Notes: generated by a model from the letters alone, not told the origin. Numbered from the stretch's first letter, positions 34,141-43,603 are shown. The stretch: DNA of 64,000 nt from Streptomyces sp. 11x1 (GCF_032598905.1 NZ_CP122458.1:4675001-4739000), one strand, 5' to 3'. Made by a program: numbers and translations.

Positions 34141-35604
34141 TCACCCCTCCCCCACCTCACCCGCCTCCAACGGCGGCGACACCACCCCGCAGTGCGTCCG
34201 GCACTCGGGATGGCGGCAGTCCGGCTCCGGGCGGCGGATCGTGGTGAAGGACAGCACCGCGCCCACCACCAGCGTCGCGGCGCAGACGATCATCGCCGTG
34301 CCGAACGCCTCGTCGAACTGGGTCACCGACCGGTACGCCTCCGGCCCCATCCCCGCGATCAGCGGCAGCGCGGCCACGGCGACCAGACCGGCCGCACGCG
34401 CCGCGGCGTTGTTGATGCCGCTCGCCAGGCCGGCGTGTTCGGTGTCCACGGAGGCCAGGACCGTCGCGGTCAGGGGCGCGACCAGGGTGACCATGCCCAG
34501 GCCGAGCACGAGCAGCGCGGGCAGGACGTCAAGGACGTACGACGCGTCCGGCCCGACGCGCAGGGCCAGCAGCATGCCCGCCGCGCACAGCAGCGGGCCG
34601 ACGGTGAGGGGGATCCGGGGTCCGATCCGTTCGCCGAGCGCGCCCGCGCGGGAGGAGAGCAGGAGCATCAGCACCGTGATGGGGAGCAGGGCCGTGCCCG
34701 CACCCAGCGCCGAGTACCCCGACACCACCTGGAGCTGGAGCGCGGCGAGGAAGAAGAAGCCGCCGAAGGCCGCGTACACGCACAGGGTGACCAGGTTGAC
34801 CGTCGTGAACTGGCGGGAGGCGAAGATCTCCGGCGGCATCATCGGGTCGGGGCGGCCGCGTTCGACGTACACGAAGGCCACGCCCGCCGCGACCCCGGCG
34901 ACGGCCGAGACGGTCACCACCAGGGAGCCCTCCCCCGCCTCGATCAGGGCGTAGGTCACCAGCGCCAGCGACGCCGCGCCGAGGAACGCGCCCAGCACGT
35001 CGAACCGGCTCTCGTGGGCCCGGCCGTCACCCGACTCGGGGACGTGCCGGGTGGCCACGGGCACGCAGACGAGCGCCAGGGGGACGTTCAGCAGGAAGAC
35101 CCAGCGCCAGCCGGGGCCGTCCACCAGCCAGCCACCCAGGAACGGGCCGACGGCCGCGCCGATGCCGCCGAAGCCGGACCACAGGCCGACGGCCCGCGCG
35201 CGGTCGTCGGGGTGGAAGGATGCCTGGATGAGCGCCAGGGAGCCCGGGGTGAGCAGCGCCCCGCCCACGCCCTGCAGCGCGCGGGCCGCGATCAGCACGC
35301 CGGCGTTCGGCGCGAGACCGCACAGCAGGGACGCCGCGGCGAACCACACCACGCCGATCACGAACACCTTGCGCCGCCCGAAGCGGTCGCCGAGAGCGCC
35401 GCCCAGCAGGATCAGACCGGCGAGGGTCAGCATGTAGGCGTTGACGGTCCACTGGAGGGCCGCGAGGTCCGCGTCCAGGTCCTCGCCCATCCGGGGCAGG
35501 GCGACGTTGACGACGGTGGAGTCCAGCAGCGCCATGCCGGAGCCGAGGATCGTGGTGAACAGGACCCACTTGCCCTGGGGCGAGGAGAGCCGGATGTCGG
35601 GCAT
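34141..35604 (-). CDS. MFS transporter, DHA2 (EmrB/QacA) type
   Basis: 487 residues from the ATG at 35604. Fourteen predicted membrane helices. DHA2 signatures: LDSTVVNVALPRMGEDLDAD and LQWTVNAYMLTLAGLILLGG near the N terminus, GDRFGRRKVFVIGVVWFAAAS (motif A) and GGALLTPGSLALIQASF (motif C region). Proton-driven efflux of a lipophilic or cationic drug is expected. Divergent neighbours are housekeeping genes, so it is not part of a visible cluster. Confidence 0.94.
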   Translation of the reverse strand: MPDIRLSSPQGKWVLFTTILGSGMALLDSTVVNVALPRMGEDLDADLAALQWTVNAYMLTLAGLILLGGALGDRFGRRKVFVIGVVWFAAASLLCGLAPNAGVLIAARALQGVGGALLTPGSLALIQASFHPDDRARAVGLWSGFGGIGAAVGPFLGGWLVDGPGWRWVFLLNVPLALVCVPVATRHVPESGDGRAHESRFDVLGAFLGAASLALVTYALIEAGEGSLVVTVSAVAGVAAGVAFVYVERGRPDPMMPPEIFASRQFTTVNLVTLCVYAAFGGFFFLAALQLQVVSGYSALGAGTALLPITVLMLLLSSRAGALGERIGPRIPLTVGPLLCAAGMLLALRVGPDASYVLDVLPALLVLGLGMVTLVAPLTATVLASVDTEHAGLASGINNAAARAAGLVAVAALPLIAGMGPEAYRSVTQFDEAFGTAMIVCAATLVVGAVLSFTTIRRPEPDCRHPECRTHCGVVSPPLEAGEVGEG

Positions 35605-35618
35605 GGGTCCAGGTATAC

Positions 35619-35650
35619 AGCGAGCCCGGCGCCGTGGCGCCGGGCTCGCT
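35619..35650 (-). terminator. Hairpin terminator of fba
   Basis: AGCGAGCCCGGCGCC-gt-GGCGCCGGGCTCGCT: a perfect 15-base stem 28 bases past the fba stop and in front of the MFS gene. Confidence 0.88.
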
Positions 35651-35677
35651 GTGCGAAAGGAGATGTGCGGGCTGGGC

Positions 35678-36700
35678 TTACTTGATCTTCTGGCCCGCCG
35701 AGCGCAGGTTCTGCGTCGCCTCGACGACACGCGCGGCCATGCTCGCCTCGGCGAGCTTGCCCCAGGTGCGCGGGTCGTAGGTCTTCTTGTTGCCGACCTC
35801 GCCGTCGACCTTCAGGACGCCGTCGTAGTTCTGGAACATGTGCGCGGCGACCGGACGCGTGAAGGCGTACTGCGTGTCGGTGTCGATGTTCATCTTGACG
35901 ACGCCGTTCTCCAGCGCGGTGCGGATCTCCTCCTCCGTGGAGCCCGAGCCGCCGTGGAAGACGAAGTCGAACGGGGACTCCTTGCCGAAGCGGGCGGCCA
36001 CGCCCTCGTTCAGCTCCTTGAGGAGGTCGGGGCGCAGGACGACGTTGCCCGGCTTGTAGACGCCGTGGACGTTGCCGAAGGAGGCGGCCAGCAGGTAGCG
36101 GCCCTTCTCGCCCAGGCCGAGCGCCTCGGCGGTGCGGATCGCGTCGTCGACCGTCGTGTAGAGGGAGTCGTTGATCTCGTGGGAGACGCCGTCCTCCTCG
36201 CCACCGGTCGGGGTGATCTCGACCTCCAGGATGATCTTCGCGGCGGCGGCGCGGGCGAGGAGTTCCTGGGCGATGGAGAGGTTGTCGGCGAGGGTCTCGG
36301 CCGAGCCGTCCCACATGTGCGACTGGAACAGCGGGTTGCGACCGGCCTTGACGCGCTCCTCCGACACGGCCAGCAGCGGACGTACGTAGCCGTCCAGCTT
36401 GTCCTTCGGGCAGTGGTCGGTGTGCAGGGCGACCGTGACCGGGTACTTCTCGGCCACGATGTGCGCGAACTCGGCGAGGGCGACGGATCCCGTCACCATG
36501 TCCTTGCTGTACTGACCGCCCAGGAACTCGGCTCCGCCGGTCGAGATCTGGACGATGCCGTCGCTCTCCGCCTCCGCGAAGCCCCGCAGAGCGGCGTGCA
36601 GCGTCTGGGTCGAGGTCACGTTGATGGCCGGGTAGGCGAACTTGCCTGCCTTCGCCCGGTCGAGCATCTCGTTGTAGACCTCGGGGGTTGCGATGGGCAT
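35678..36700 (-). CDS. fba: Class II fructose-bisphosphate aldolase
   Basis: 340 residues. Zn-dependent cleavage of fructose 1,6-bisphosphate in glycolysis and its reversal in gluconeogenesis. Catalytic and zinc residues: TDHC in VALHTDHCPKDK, the acidic pair in ILEVEITPTGGEEDG, the loop AASFGNVHGVYKPGN, GGSGSTEEEIRTA, and NIDTDTQYAFTRPV at the phosphate/substrate site. Long insertion loops mark the A-type. Start ATG 36700. Confidence 0.98.
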   Translation of the reverse strand: MPIATPEVYNEMLDRAKAGKFAYPAINVTSTQTLHAALRGFAEAESDGIVQISTGGAEFLGGQYSKDMVTGSVALAEFAHIVAEKYPVTVALHTDHCPKDKLDGYVRPLLAVSEERVKAGRNPLFQSHMWDGSAETLADNLSIAQELLARAAAAKIILEVEITPTGGEEDGVSHEINDSLYTTVDDAIRTAEALGLGEKGRYLLAASFGNVHGVYKPGNVVLRPDLLKELNEGVAARFGKESPFDFVFHGGSGSTEEEIRTALENGVVKMNIDTDTQYAFTRPVAAHMFQNYDGVLKVDGEVGNKKTYDPRTWGKLAEASMAARVVEATQNLRSAGQKIK

Positions 36701-36866
36701 GGTCCGCTCCTTGTATGTGCGGGTGGCGTTGTGCTTACGGTCCCTGACCTAGGGTTGCGACATCATCGTCGGCCCCATCCTTCCAGACGGGACCCGATGC
36801 TCCGGCCAGGGTGTCCGGAACTGTTCGGTAACCCCTGACCTTGGTGTTCCTCCCGGCGAGTCGGCC

Positions 36867-37421
36867 TCAGTCGAGACCCAGTTCGTCCTTCGAGAACGCG
36901 AACCGGTACGGGACTCCGGCGCCCTGCTCGATCTTCTCGGCGGCACCGGTGGCACGGTCGACGATCGTGGCGACGGCGACGACCTCGGCACCGGCCTCGC
37001 GGACGGCCTCGACGGCGGTGAGCGGGGAGCCGCCGGTGGTGGAGGTGTCCTCGACGACGAGGACGCGACGGCCCTTGATGTCGGGGCCCTCCACCCGGCG
37101 CTGCAGACCGTGCGCCTTGGCGGCCTTGCGGACGACGAACGCGTCCAGCCTGCGGCCCCGGGCGGCGGCCGCGTGCAGCATCGCGCCGGCGACCGGGTCG
37201 GCGCCCATCGTGAGACCGCCGACCGCGTCGAAGTCGAGGTCGGCGGTCAGGTCGAGGAGGACCTGACCGACCAGCGGGGCGGCCTCGCCGTCGAGGGTGA
37301 CGCGGCGCAGGTCGACGTAGTAGTCCGCCTCCAGACCCGACGACAGGGTCACCTTGCCGTGCACCACGGCCTTGTCCTTGATCTGCTGCAGCAAAGATCC
37401 ACGTACGTCCACGTCAGTCAT
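36867..37421 (-). CDS. pyrE: Orotate phosphoribosyltransferase
   Basis: 184 residues. Converts orotate and PRPP to OMP in pyrimidine synthesis. PRPP-binding motif VLVVEDTSTTGGSPLTAVE, plus the N-terminal GKVTLSSGLEADYYVDLRRVTL, GADPVAGAMLHAAAARGR, and the C-terminal ATIVDRATGAAEKIEQGAGVP. It follows the epimerase on the same strand with a 48-base gap, so cotranscription is possible. Confidence 0.97.
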   Translation of the reverse strand: MTDVDVRGSLLQQIKDKAVVHGKVTLSSGLEADYYVDLRRVTLDGEAAPLVGQVLLDLTADLDFDAVGGLTMGADPVAGAMLHAAAARGRRLDAFVVRKAAKAHGLQRRVEGPDIKGRRVLVVEDTSTTGGSPLTAVEAVREAGAEVVAVATIVDRATGAAEKIEQGAGVPYRFAFSKDELGLD

Positions 37422-37469
37422 GGCAGTCAGCTTAAGGGGGCCCTTATGTCCGCTTACAGGCGTGTCCGC

Positions 37470-38270
37470 TTACAGGCGACGCCAGGTCCAGGTCGTGCTC
37501 GCCTCCAGCGGGTCGATGGGGGTGACCAGACGGGGGTGGGTGTTGAGGCCGTTGGGCGGGCCGGTCTGCGGTTCGACGCACACGGCCTCCGCCTGCTCGT
37601 CGTAGACCACGACCCACTCCTCGCGCGAGGTCACCTTGAGCTCCAGCCGTTCCGGCCAGGTGAGGGTGACGTCGACGCCGTCGGGCATCCCGAAGCAGTC
37701 GTCCCACGGGCCGCTCTTGGGATCGACGCGGTTACCGGTGGGCAGATGGTCCGCGCCCCGCTCCTCCTGCCAGGCGGGCTGGAAGTCGATCCGTACGTCC
37801 GCGTCCTCGCCGCCGCCGTCCAGGTTCCGGTTGAACCAGGGGTGCCAGCCGATCTGGGCCGGGAAGGAGGAGTCGTACGCCTCCACGGCCATGGTGAGGG
37901 TGAGGGCGTCGGGGGCGAGGGCGAACACCTGGGTGACACGGCCGGGGTAGGGCCAGGGTTCGACCAGGTCGTAGATGAGGACGGCCTCGGTGGCGTCGTG
38001 ACGGGCGACGCGCCAGGCGCCCTCGCGGGTGGTGCCGTGGATGGCGTGGGGCGGGGCGTTGAGGGGCATCTGCTGGACGAAGCCGCCGCTGAGGAACTGT
38101 CCGTCGCGGATACGTCCGCACCACGGCACCATCGGGAAGCAGCCGAACCGCTCGCCCTGCCGCAGCAGTTCGACCCCACCGACGCGCAGCCCCGCGACCC
38201 GGCCACCGTTCCCCGGCGCCAACACGACCTCCGCGTCACCCGCGGCCAACGTGATCTCTTCACTACTCAC
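37470..38270 (-). CDS. Aldose 1-epimerase family protein
   Basis: 266 residues, start ATG 38270. Galactose-mutarotase fold: residues LRVGGVELLRQGERFGCFPMVPWCGRIR, IHGTTREGAWRV with the catalytic His, and ALTLTMAVEAYDSSFPAQIGWHPWFNR with the second His. The C-terminal YDEQAEAVCVEPQTGPPNGLN includes a likely catalytic Glu. Sugar not determinable. Confidence 0.9.
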   Translation of the reverse strand: MSSEEITLAAGDAEVVLAPGNGGRVAGLRVGGVELLRQGERFGCFPMVPWCGRIRDGQFLSGGFVQQMPLNAPPHAIHGTTREGAWRVARHDATEAVLIYDLVEPWPYPGRVTQVFALAPDALTLTMAVEAYDSSFPAQIGWHPWFNRNLDGGGEDADVRIDFQPAWQEERGADHLPTGNRVDPKSGPWDDCFGMPDGVDVTLTWPERLELKVTSREEWVVVYDEQAEAVCVEPQTGPPNGLNTHPRLVTPIDPLEASTTWTWRRL

Positions 38271-38434
38271 GCCTCGACCCTACTGGTCGACGGGACGGGG
38301 GAGTTACGGACGACGATGCCGCGGCGCGAGTCGCCGGGGGGTGAGGCGGGAAGAGGTGGTGGGGGGAAGGCCGGGAGCAGGAAGGGGCGGCTGGCCCCGG
38401 ACCGGAAAAGGGCCGTAGGCAAGCCGGCGCCGAC

Positions 38435-38803
38435 CGACAGCAGAACTGGGCCGAGGAATGGGCACAGCCCGGCGGCCTACGATCAGCGGCGTCTGCGCAA
38501 GGCCCGACTCACGATGATGGCCGACGCCACAGCCAGGGCCGCCGCAGGCACCGCCCAGCGGAGGGCAGCGCTCGCGGGCACCGCGCCGAGCGCCGGCACC
38601 GGGAACGGAGCTGAAACCCAGAGCCGGGCCAGTTCGACAGCAGAACTGAGCCGAAGAGCGGGCACAGCCCGGCGGCCTACGATCAGCGGCGTCTGCGCAA
38701 GGCCCGACTCACGATGATGGCCGACGCCACAGCCAGGGCCGCCGCAGGCACCGCCCAGCGGAGGGCAGCGCTCGCGGGCACCGCGCCGAGCGCCGGCACC
38801 GGG
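38435..38803. repeat. Tandem partial duplication with a 200-base period
   Basis: The segment 38435-38603 recurs at 38635-38803, identical from 38460/38660 onward (144 bases) and differing at a few positions before that. It contains the last 40 codons of the SRPBCC-domain gene, including its membrane helix and stop. The leftmost copy is an out-of-place, promoterless 3' end. Confidence 0.92.
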
Positions 38804-39696
38804 GCGTATCTGCCGCGGGGTGGGGCGTGGTCCACCTCCTCCGCACTGCGGCCGATCATCGTCCGGCGGGCGTGCGCCGCCTCGGCCGGGGGTTCGTCCC
38901 CGGCGACGAAGCCGCCCTCGCCGAAGGGGTCCAGAGCCGAGGGTGGGACGTCGGTCTCGAAAACGGAGGCCGACGGCTCGTCCTCAGCGGAGACCGGGGG
39001 TTCTTCGTCAGCGGTGGCCGGGGGGTTCTCCTCGTCGGCGGTGGCCGGGGGCTCCTCGTCGGCGGTGGCCGGGGGCTCCTCGTCACCGGAAGCCGGGGGT
39101 TTCTCGTCGCCGGAAGCCGGGGGTTTCTCGTCGGCGGTGGCACCGGGCTCGCCGTCGGCCTCGGGCTTGGCTCCGTCCGCGGGCTTGGGTGCGGCCGGCT
39201 GTTCTTCCTCGGCCGGGGCCGGGGGCTTTCCGTGCTCGTCCTGGTCGGCGGGGGCTTCGCCTTCGGATGCCGTCGGCCCCGCCGCACCCAGGTTCTCCGC
39301 GAACCTGTCCAGCAGACGGGTCGTCGCCGAGGTCACCGAGTCGGGCGGGAGGTCGGTGATCCGGCCGGTGGCGGTCGCGGCGGCAGAGCAGGCGATGGTC
39401 GTGCCCTCACCGGCCTGGACGAGGCGGAGGGTCAGGGTGAGTTTCACGGTGCCGGAGCCCCTGACCTCGGCGGCGTCCCCCTCCACGACGTAGGAGCCGT
39501 CCTCCTGCGGCGTGACACGCAGGGTGCCCCGGTAGGTGATGGTGTGCCCCGCGACCCGTACCTTCAGGCGCCCGGCGACCGGCGGCGTACCCGCGTCCTG
39601 CTGGAGCCCGGGGACCGCTCGGGCCACCCGCTCGGGGTCGGACAGCGCCTCCCGGAGGCGGCCGACGGGAACCGGAACGAACACCTCATGCTCCAT
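38683..39696 (-). CDS. SRPBCC (CoxG-like) protein with disordered linker and C-terminal membrane anchor
   Basis: 337 residues from the ATG at 39696. Residues 1-145 are an SRPBCC/polyketide-cyclase-like fold (MEHEVFVPVPVGRLREALSD, RVAGHTITYRGTLRVTPQED, GSGTVKLTLTLRLVQAGEG), the fold of CoxG subunits that bind lipids or hydrophobic ligands. Then a long Pro/Glu/Ala-rich linker with short repeats (DEEPPATADEEPPATA), about 130 residues. The C-terminal stretch has one hydrophobic helix (LRWAVPAAALAVASAIIVS) ending RALRRRR: an inside-anchored tail. A duplicated copy of this end lies downstream. Confidence 0.78.
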   Translation of the reverse strand: MEHEVFVPVPVGRLREALSDPERVARAVPGLQQDAGTPPVAGRLKVRVAGHTITYRGTLRVTPQEDGSYVVEGDAAEVRGSGTVKLTLTLRLVQAGEGTTIACSAAATATGRITDLPPDSVTSATTRLLDRFAENLGAAGPTASEGEAPADQDEHGKPPAPAEEEQPAAPKPADGAKPEADGEPGATADEKPPASGDEKPPASGDEEPPATADEEPPATADEENPPATADEEPPVSAEDEPSASVFETDVPPSALDPFGEGGFVAGDEPPAEAAHARRTMIGRSAEEVDHAPPRGRYAPVPALGAVPASAALRWAVPAAALAVASAIIVSRALRRRR

Positions 39697-39811
39697 GGCA
39701 GTCGAGCCTACCCACGAGGCCCCGCACCGCACCCGTACATACGCGTTATTGCTCGTGTTCCGCCCACGCGGCCCCACACACCTCCCTGCGCCCCACCACC
39801 CCCTCCACGGC

Positions 39812-41458
39812 TCAGCCCGCGTACCTCGGGTGCACCAGTGTCGACGGCGGCAGGTCCCGCAACCCGTCGGCCGCGCTGAGCCGCATCACCTCGGCGCCGA
39901 GGGCCGGGGCCGGGCGGCGGCCGTCGTAGGGCGAGGGACGGGTCGCCAGGACGAAGCCCCAGTCGTGGGGCGCGCTGGAGGTGTGGGCCGTACGGTCGGG
40001 GCCGGTGACGAAACCGGGGTCGGCGGCCGTGACCCTGTAGGGCGTGGTGCGCAGCCCGGCGGCGCGGACGGTCGCGTCGACGGTCCAGAACACCCGCCGC
40101 CGGGACGCCACCGGCCCGGCGTGCACCACCATGCGCCCGTCGACCGCCAGGACCTCGCGGGCCAGCCCGTACAGCTCCTGCGAGTAGAGCTTGGTGCTCG
40201 CGGTGATCCCGGGGTCGGGGAGGTCCGAGATCACGACGTCGTACGGCTCGGTCGGCCGGGCGCCGCGCAGCCAGGCGAAGGAGTCCTCCGTGTGGACGCG
40301 TACCCGGTCGTCGTCGTGGGCGTGGCCGTTGAGCGCGGAGAGCGCCGGGTCCGTGCGGGCCAGGCGCACCACGCCCGGGTCGATCTCGACGATGTCCACA
40401 CGGCGTACGCCGTCGTGGCGGAGCACCTCGCGGGCGGCGAGGCCGTCACCGCCGCCGAGGACGAGGACACGGGCGTGCGGTCCGGCGGTCATGGCGGGGT
40501 GGACGAGGGCCCGGTGGTAGCGCTGTTCGTCGTTGCCGTTGATGCGCAGCCGGCCGTCGAGGTAGAGGGAGAACGGGCGGCCGTCCCGGCCGCCGGTGAG
40601 GACGACCTCCTGCCGACCGGTCTGCCACGCGACGCGGACGTCCTTGCCGTACATCGCGCGCCGTGCGGCACGCTCGAAGTCGTCCACCTGTACGGCGGCG
40701 GTGGCGAGGAGGCCGAGCACGGCGAGGTTGGTGACCAGCAGCAGCCATCGGGCGCGGCGGGTCAGGTCGCGGTGGAACAGACCGAGGACGAGCGCGCCGC
40801 CGACCAGGACGTTGACCGTGCCGGTGAGCAGGGCGCCGGTCAACTGGCCGAGCCAGGGCAGCAGGAGGAAGGGGAAGGCGAGGCCGCCGACGAGCGCGCC
40901 CACGTAGTCGGCCGCGAACAGGTCGGCGACCGCGCCGCCCGCGTCCTGGCGGCGGATGCGCTGGATCAGCTCCATCAGCAGCGGGACCTCGGCGCCGATG
41001 AGCAGGCCGATGGCCAGGGAGAAGGCGACGAGGAGGTAGCGGGAGCCGCTCGCCCACATGCCGCCCCAGTCGCCGGTCCAGGCGAACGCGGCGTACAGCG
41101 CGAGGGCGCTGCAGCCGCCGACGAGGGCGAGGGCGGCCTCGATGAGGCCGAAACCGAGGGCCGCGCGGGGGCGGAGGCGTTTGGCGCCGAGGGAGCCGAT
41201 GCCCATGGCGAAGACCATGACCGAGAGGACCACGGAGGCCTGGGTGACGGAGTCGCCGATCAAGTACGAGGCGAGGGCGACGAGTTCGAGTTCGTACACC
41301 AGTCCACAGGCGGCGCAGACGAATACGCCGGCGAGGACGAGGAAACGGCCGAGTCCCGGGCGGACCGGGAGCCACGCCTGGGCACCCGGGCCCGGGCCGC
41401 CGTTGCCGCGCCAGGGGGGAGGGGCGCCGGGGGGTGCGGGGGCGTGCGGCTCGATCAC
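39812..41458 (-). CDS. Polyamine-aminopropyltransferase-like membrane protein
   Basis: 548 residues if the GTG at 41458 is the start (GTG at 41467 or 41503 are alternatives). About seven membrane helices from residue 35 onward ([20 protein letters not shown]), then a spermidine-synthase-like domain: [27 protein letters not shown] with the Rossmann Asp-Gly loop, [11 protein letters not shown] and [12 protein letters not shown]. The catalytic Asp/Tyr arrangement of true spermidine synthases is only partly kept, so it may instead modify a lipid or a different amine at the membrane. It is preceded on the right by a large inverted repeat. Confidence 0.8.
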   Translation of the reverse strand: MIEPHAPAPPGAPPPWRGNGGPGPGAQAWLPVRPGLGRFLVLAGVFVCAACGLVYELELVALASYLIGDSVTQASVVLSVMVFAMGIGSLGAKRLRPRAALGFGLIEAALALVGGCSALALYAAFAWTGDWGGMWASGSRYLLVAFSLAIGLLIGAEVPLLMELIQRIRRQDAGGAVADLFAADYVGALVGGLAFPFLLLPWLGQLTGALLTGTVNVLVGGALVLGLFHRDLTRRARWLLLVTNLAVLGLLATAAVQVDDFERAARRAMYGKDVRVAWQTGRQEVVLTGGRDGRPFSLYLDGRLRINGNDEQRYHRALVHPAMTAGPHARVLVLGGGDGLAAREVLRHDGVRRVDIVEIDPGVVRLARTDPALSALNGHAHDDDRVRVHTEDSFAWLRGARPTEPYDVVISDLPDPGITASTKLYSQELYGLAREVLAVDGRMVVHAGPVASRRRVFWTVDATVRAAGLRTTPYRVTAADPGFVTGPDRTAHTSSAPHDWGFVLATRPSPYDGRRPAPALGAEVMRLSAADGLRDLPPSTLVHPRYAG

Positions 41459-41528
41459 TCCTGGCACGCTACCGTCACGGTCGCGCTGCACTGGGTCACC
41501 CACACGGGTGATCTGCGACGCTTGGCCG

Positions 41529-41814
41529 GGTGCCTGATAGCTCGGGGGTTCGGGTGGGTGGGCGGCTGCGGCTCCGGTGGGGCTTCTCGCGCAGTTCCCC
41601 GCGCCCCTGAAAACCGGGGGCTACGCCCCACGCTTTTCAGACCCGCAGCCCCGTGCTCATCAAGCCCGCAGGGCCGTGCGCTTGCAGGCCCGCAGGGCCG
41701 TGCGCTTGCAGGCCCGCAGGGCCTGGTCTTTCAGGGGCGCGGGGAACTGCGCGAGAAGCCCCACGAGCCGCACCCGCCGACGAACCCGCACCCCCGAGCT
41801 ATCAGGCACCCATC
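41529..41814. repeat. Large inverted repeat enclosing 24-base tandem repeats
   Basis: Arms of about 85 bases at 41529-41612 and 41730-41814 are near-perfect reverse complements (starting at CTGATAGCTCGGGGGT on one side and closing CCCCCGAGCTATCAG on the other), including the Streptomyces-typical GGGGCGCGGGGAACTGCGCGA block. The loop holds about 2.5 copies of CGCAGGGCCGTGCGCTTGCAGGCC. Placed right after the DUF2617 gene, it would fold as a very long terminator-like hairpin; it may be a MITE or REP-type element. Confidence 0.85.
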
Positions 41815-42334
41815 ACAGCGCCGCAGGCACCGGCACCCCCACCCTCGTTCTCGTGGCCACCAGTTGCCCGTCCTGGGGATACGCGTGCCACGTACGCCAG
41901 TGCACCTGCCCCTCGTGACGCTGCGCCAGCATCGCCGTGAAGGCGTGCGGGCTGCCGGGGAAGACCCCGGCCAGTCCATGGGGATGGTCGGAGACGAGCG
42001 CCAGGAGTTCCTGGGCCCGGCCCGCGAACGACCCCGGCGACAAGACCTCGACCCGCGCGGCGAATTCGTACTCCCAGTCGCCCACACGTTTGGCCACCCC
42101 GAGCGGGAGCGGCGTGCTGGATCCCGGGATGCACGCGACCGTCTCCGAACAGTGGCTCCCCCGCTCCTCCTCCAGGAGAACCTGATGGGACGCGCCGAGC
42201 AGCCTCAACTGCAGCTTCGCACCGGTGAGTTCGAGATCGAGCGTGGCGAGCGCGGGCAGCGGCTCGCGCCCCAGCGCCCAGGCGAGGTCGGCCGCGCGCG
42301 TGTCGGTGTAGGCGGTGTTCAGGGTCGTGAGCAT
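41813..42334 (-). CDS. DUF2617-family protein
   Basis: 173 residues. Conserved pattern LTTLNTAYTDTRAADLAWALG, LDLELTGAKLQLRLLGASHQVLL, SETVACIPG, GVFPGSPHAFTAML and RTWHAYPQDGQLVATRTRV. Cytoplasmic, function unknown; family often has roles inferred only from context. Its transcript would end in the large inverted repeat next door. Confidence 0.85.
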   Translation of the reverse strand: MLTTLNTAYTDTRAADLAWALGREPLPALATLDLELTGAKLQLRLLGASHQVLLEEERGSHCSETVACIPGSSTPLPLGVAKRVGDWEYEFAARVEVLSPGSFAGRAQELLALVSDHPHGLAGVFPGSPHAFTAMLAQRHEGQVHWRTWHAYPQDGQLVATRTRVGVPVPAAL

Positions 42335-42791
42335 GGGTCGGCTCCGCAGCGACGCAAAGAGAAGAGGAGGTGGGTCCGGCGCACCCCGGTAGGCACCGGG
42401 AGCTGAGGCCCGGTCAGCCAGGTCACGTGAGGACGACGTCCCGGTCGGTCCGGTCAGCCAGGTCAGGCCTGCCGGGAGGGACGTCCGGGGGCTGCGTTGG
42501 CGATTTATAGGGAATCATGAACTGTGGCGCCACCACAGCGTTTTTACCCAACTTGACGTGCTTTCCATCCCCCCGAGGGCTGCCCAGCTCAACTGTTCAA
42601 CCAGGCGTACGCCCCGTCGGTCGACGCGCTCCCCACGCGCCCATCGGGCCGGGCGCGCGAACTCGGGGGAGCGCCTGCCGGACAACCGGGCCCACCCGGC
42701 GTACTCAGGCGTGAAAAAACGCCACATCGGTGCGCCTGCCCCCTTGTGACGGATATACACACGCGAACCTGGACACGCGAACCTGGATACG
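42335..42791. other. 450-base region, no gene supported
   Basis: Contains CCGGTCAGCCAGGTCA twice around 42410-42470, a small hairpin CTGTGG-CGCCA-CCACAG near 42524, and ACACGCGAACCTGG repeated near 42763. Candidate promoter DNA for the DUF2617 gene lies at its left end. No open frame with a ribosome site. Confidence 0.55.
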
Positions 42792-42829
42792 CGAGCGCCC
42801 GCCGGGAGGTTCGTCCCGACGGGCGCTCG
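42792..42829 (-). terminator. Hairpin terminator of the microprotein cluster
   Basis: CGAGCGCCCG ... CGGGCGCTCG with an inner CGGGA/TCCCG stem, 25 bases past the stop of the first Cys/Gly microprotein. Confidence 0.8.
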
Positions 42830-42854
42830 TGTCGTGGAGCTCGGCTGCCCCGTG

Positions 42855-43253
42855 TCAGCTGCCTCCACCGCATCCGCCCCCGCCGCCTCCGCAGGAGGAC
42901 CCGCCACCGCAGGACGAGCCGCTACTGCTTCCGCACGAGGAACCACTGCTGCTGCCGCAGGACGAGCCACCACCACCGGACGACGAACCGCGGTCGTCGT
43001 CCGAGGAGTGGGACGATCCCGAGTCGCCGACGGTCGCCGCCCCGATCACCCACCAGCTGTTGTCGGAGCTGCTGTTGTGGGCACCGCTGCCGCTTCGGCT
43101 GCCGCGGTACGCGCTGCCGCCCCGGGCGGACGTCCGACGCCGCCCTGCCGCCGTACGTGCCGCGTTCGCCCTGCCGCGGTTGACGGCCACGACGACCACC
43201 GTCACCACACAGACCACCACCAGGATGATGCCGATCACCGCGATCGCGTTCAT
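42855..43253 (-). CDS. Membrane microprotein with Ser/Gly/Cys-repeat tail, 132 aa
   Basis: First member (last transcribed) of three tandem paralogs. One membrane helix (IAVIGIILVVVCVVTVVVVAV), then an Arg/Ala-rich positive stretch (NAARTAAGRRRTSARGG), a spacer with DNSWWVIGA, and a C-terminal tail of SSCGSSSG-type repeats ending GGGGGGCGGGS. Five cysteines in the tail, all spaced by Gly/Ser. Topology: short N terminus out or absent, tail presumably cytoplasmic by the positive-inside rule. The tail recalls the GGSCGG-rich precursor of azole peptides such as microcin B17, but no modifying enzymes are nearby. Confidence 0.72.
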   Translation of the reverse strand: MNAIAVIGIILVVVCVVTVVVVAVNRGRANAARTAAGRRRTSARGGSAYRGSRSGSGAHNSSSDNSWWVIGAATVGDSGSSHSSDDDRGSSSGGGGSSCGSSSGSSCGSSSGSSCGGGSSCGGGGGGCGGGS

Positions 43254-43387
43254 GGCGTCACCCCTCCCCTCTTGTCCTGAGTCCCCCGAAGCCACCCCCC
43301 GTGGGTGCCTCGTTCATATGCGTGTCGCGGGAGCCCCCGCCGGTTGACCGCTCGGACCGAGTCGAGCGAGTCCGGAAACGCGCTCGG

Positions 43388-43603
43388 TCAGCTGCCGCCG
43401 CAGCCGCCCCCACCGCAGGAGGACCCGCCTCCGCAGGACGAGCCGCCCCCGCAGGACGAACCGCTGGACGACGAACTGCTGGACGAGCCCTTGTCCGCCC
43501 ACCAGCTGCCGCGCCGGGCGCGTCGCCTGGCACTCCTGACGACTCCGACGACGATGCCCAGACCGATGGCGCTGAGCACCAGGATGAAACCGACATCCGC
43601 CAT
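43388..43603 (-). CDS. Membrane microprotein paralog 2, 71 aa
   Basis: Paralog of the gene at 42855. N-terminal helix (VGFILVLSAIGLGIVVGVV), basic stretch RSARRRARRGSWWADKG, a run of nine or so serines, then GGGSSC repeats ending GGGGCGGS. Four tail cysteines. The spacer upstream of it closely matches the one upstream of paralog 3 and paralog 1, so the genes arose by tandem duplication of a unit of roughly 370 bases. Function unknown. Confidence 0.75.
   Translation of the reverse strand: MADVGFILVLSAIGLGIVVGVVRSARRRARRGSWWADKGSSSSSSSSGSSCGGGSSCGGGSSCGGGGCGGS

Noticed and set aside
34051..35685. 544-codon frame opposite the MFS gene
   Set aside because: Gln/Arg/Gly-rich antisense frame; the minus strand encodes a textbook 14-helix transporter.
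39536..42406. 956-codon frame spanning two leftward genes and the inverted repeat
   Set aside because: Crosses the SRPBCC start, the spermidine-synthase-like gene and repeats; composition is that of a GC-rich shadow.
42515..42976. 153-codon leftward frame overlapping the first microprotein
   Set aside because: Ala/Pro/Arg-rich, runs through the terminator and lies in a different frame of the repetitive tail.
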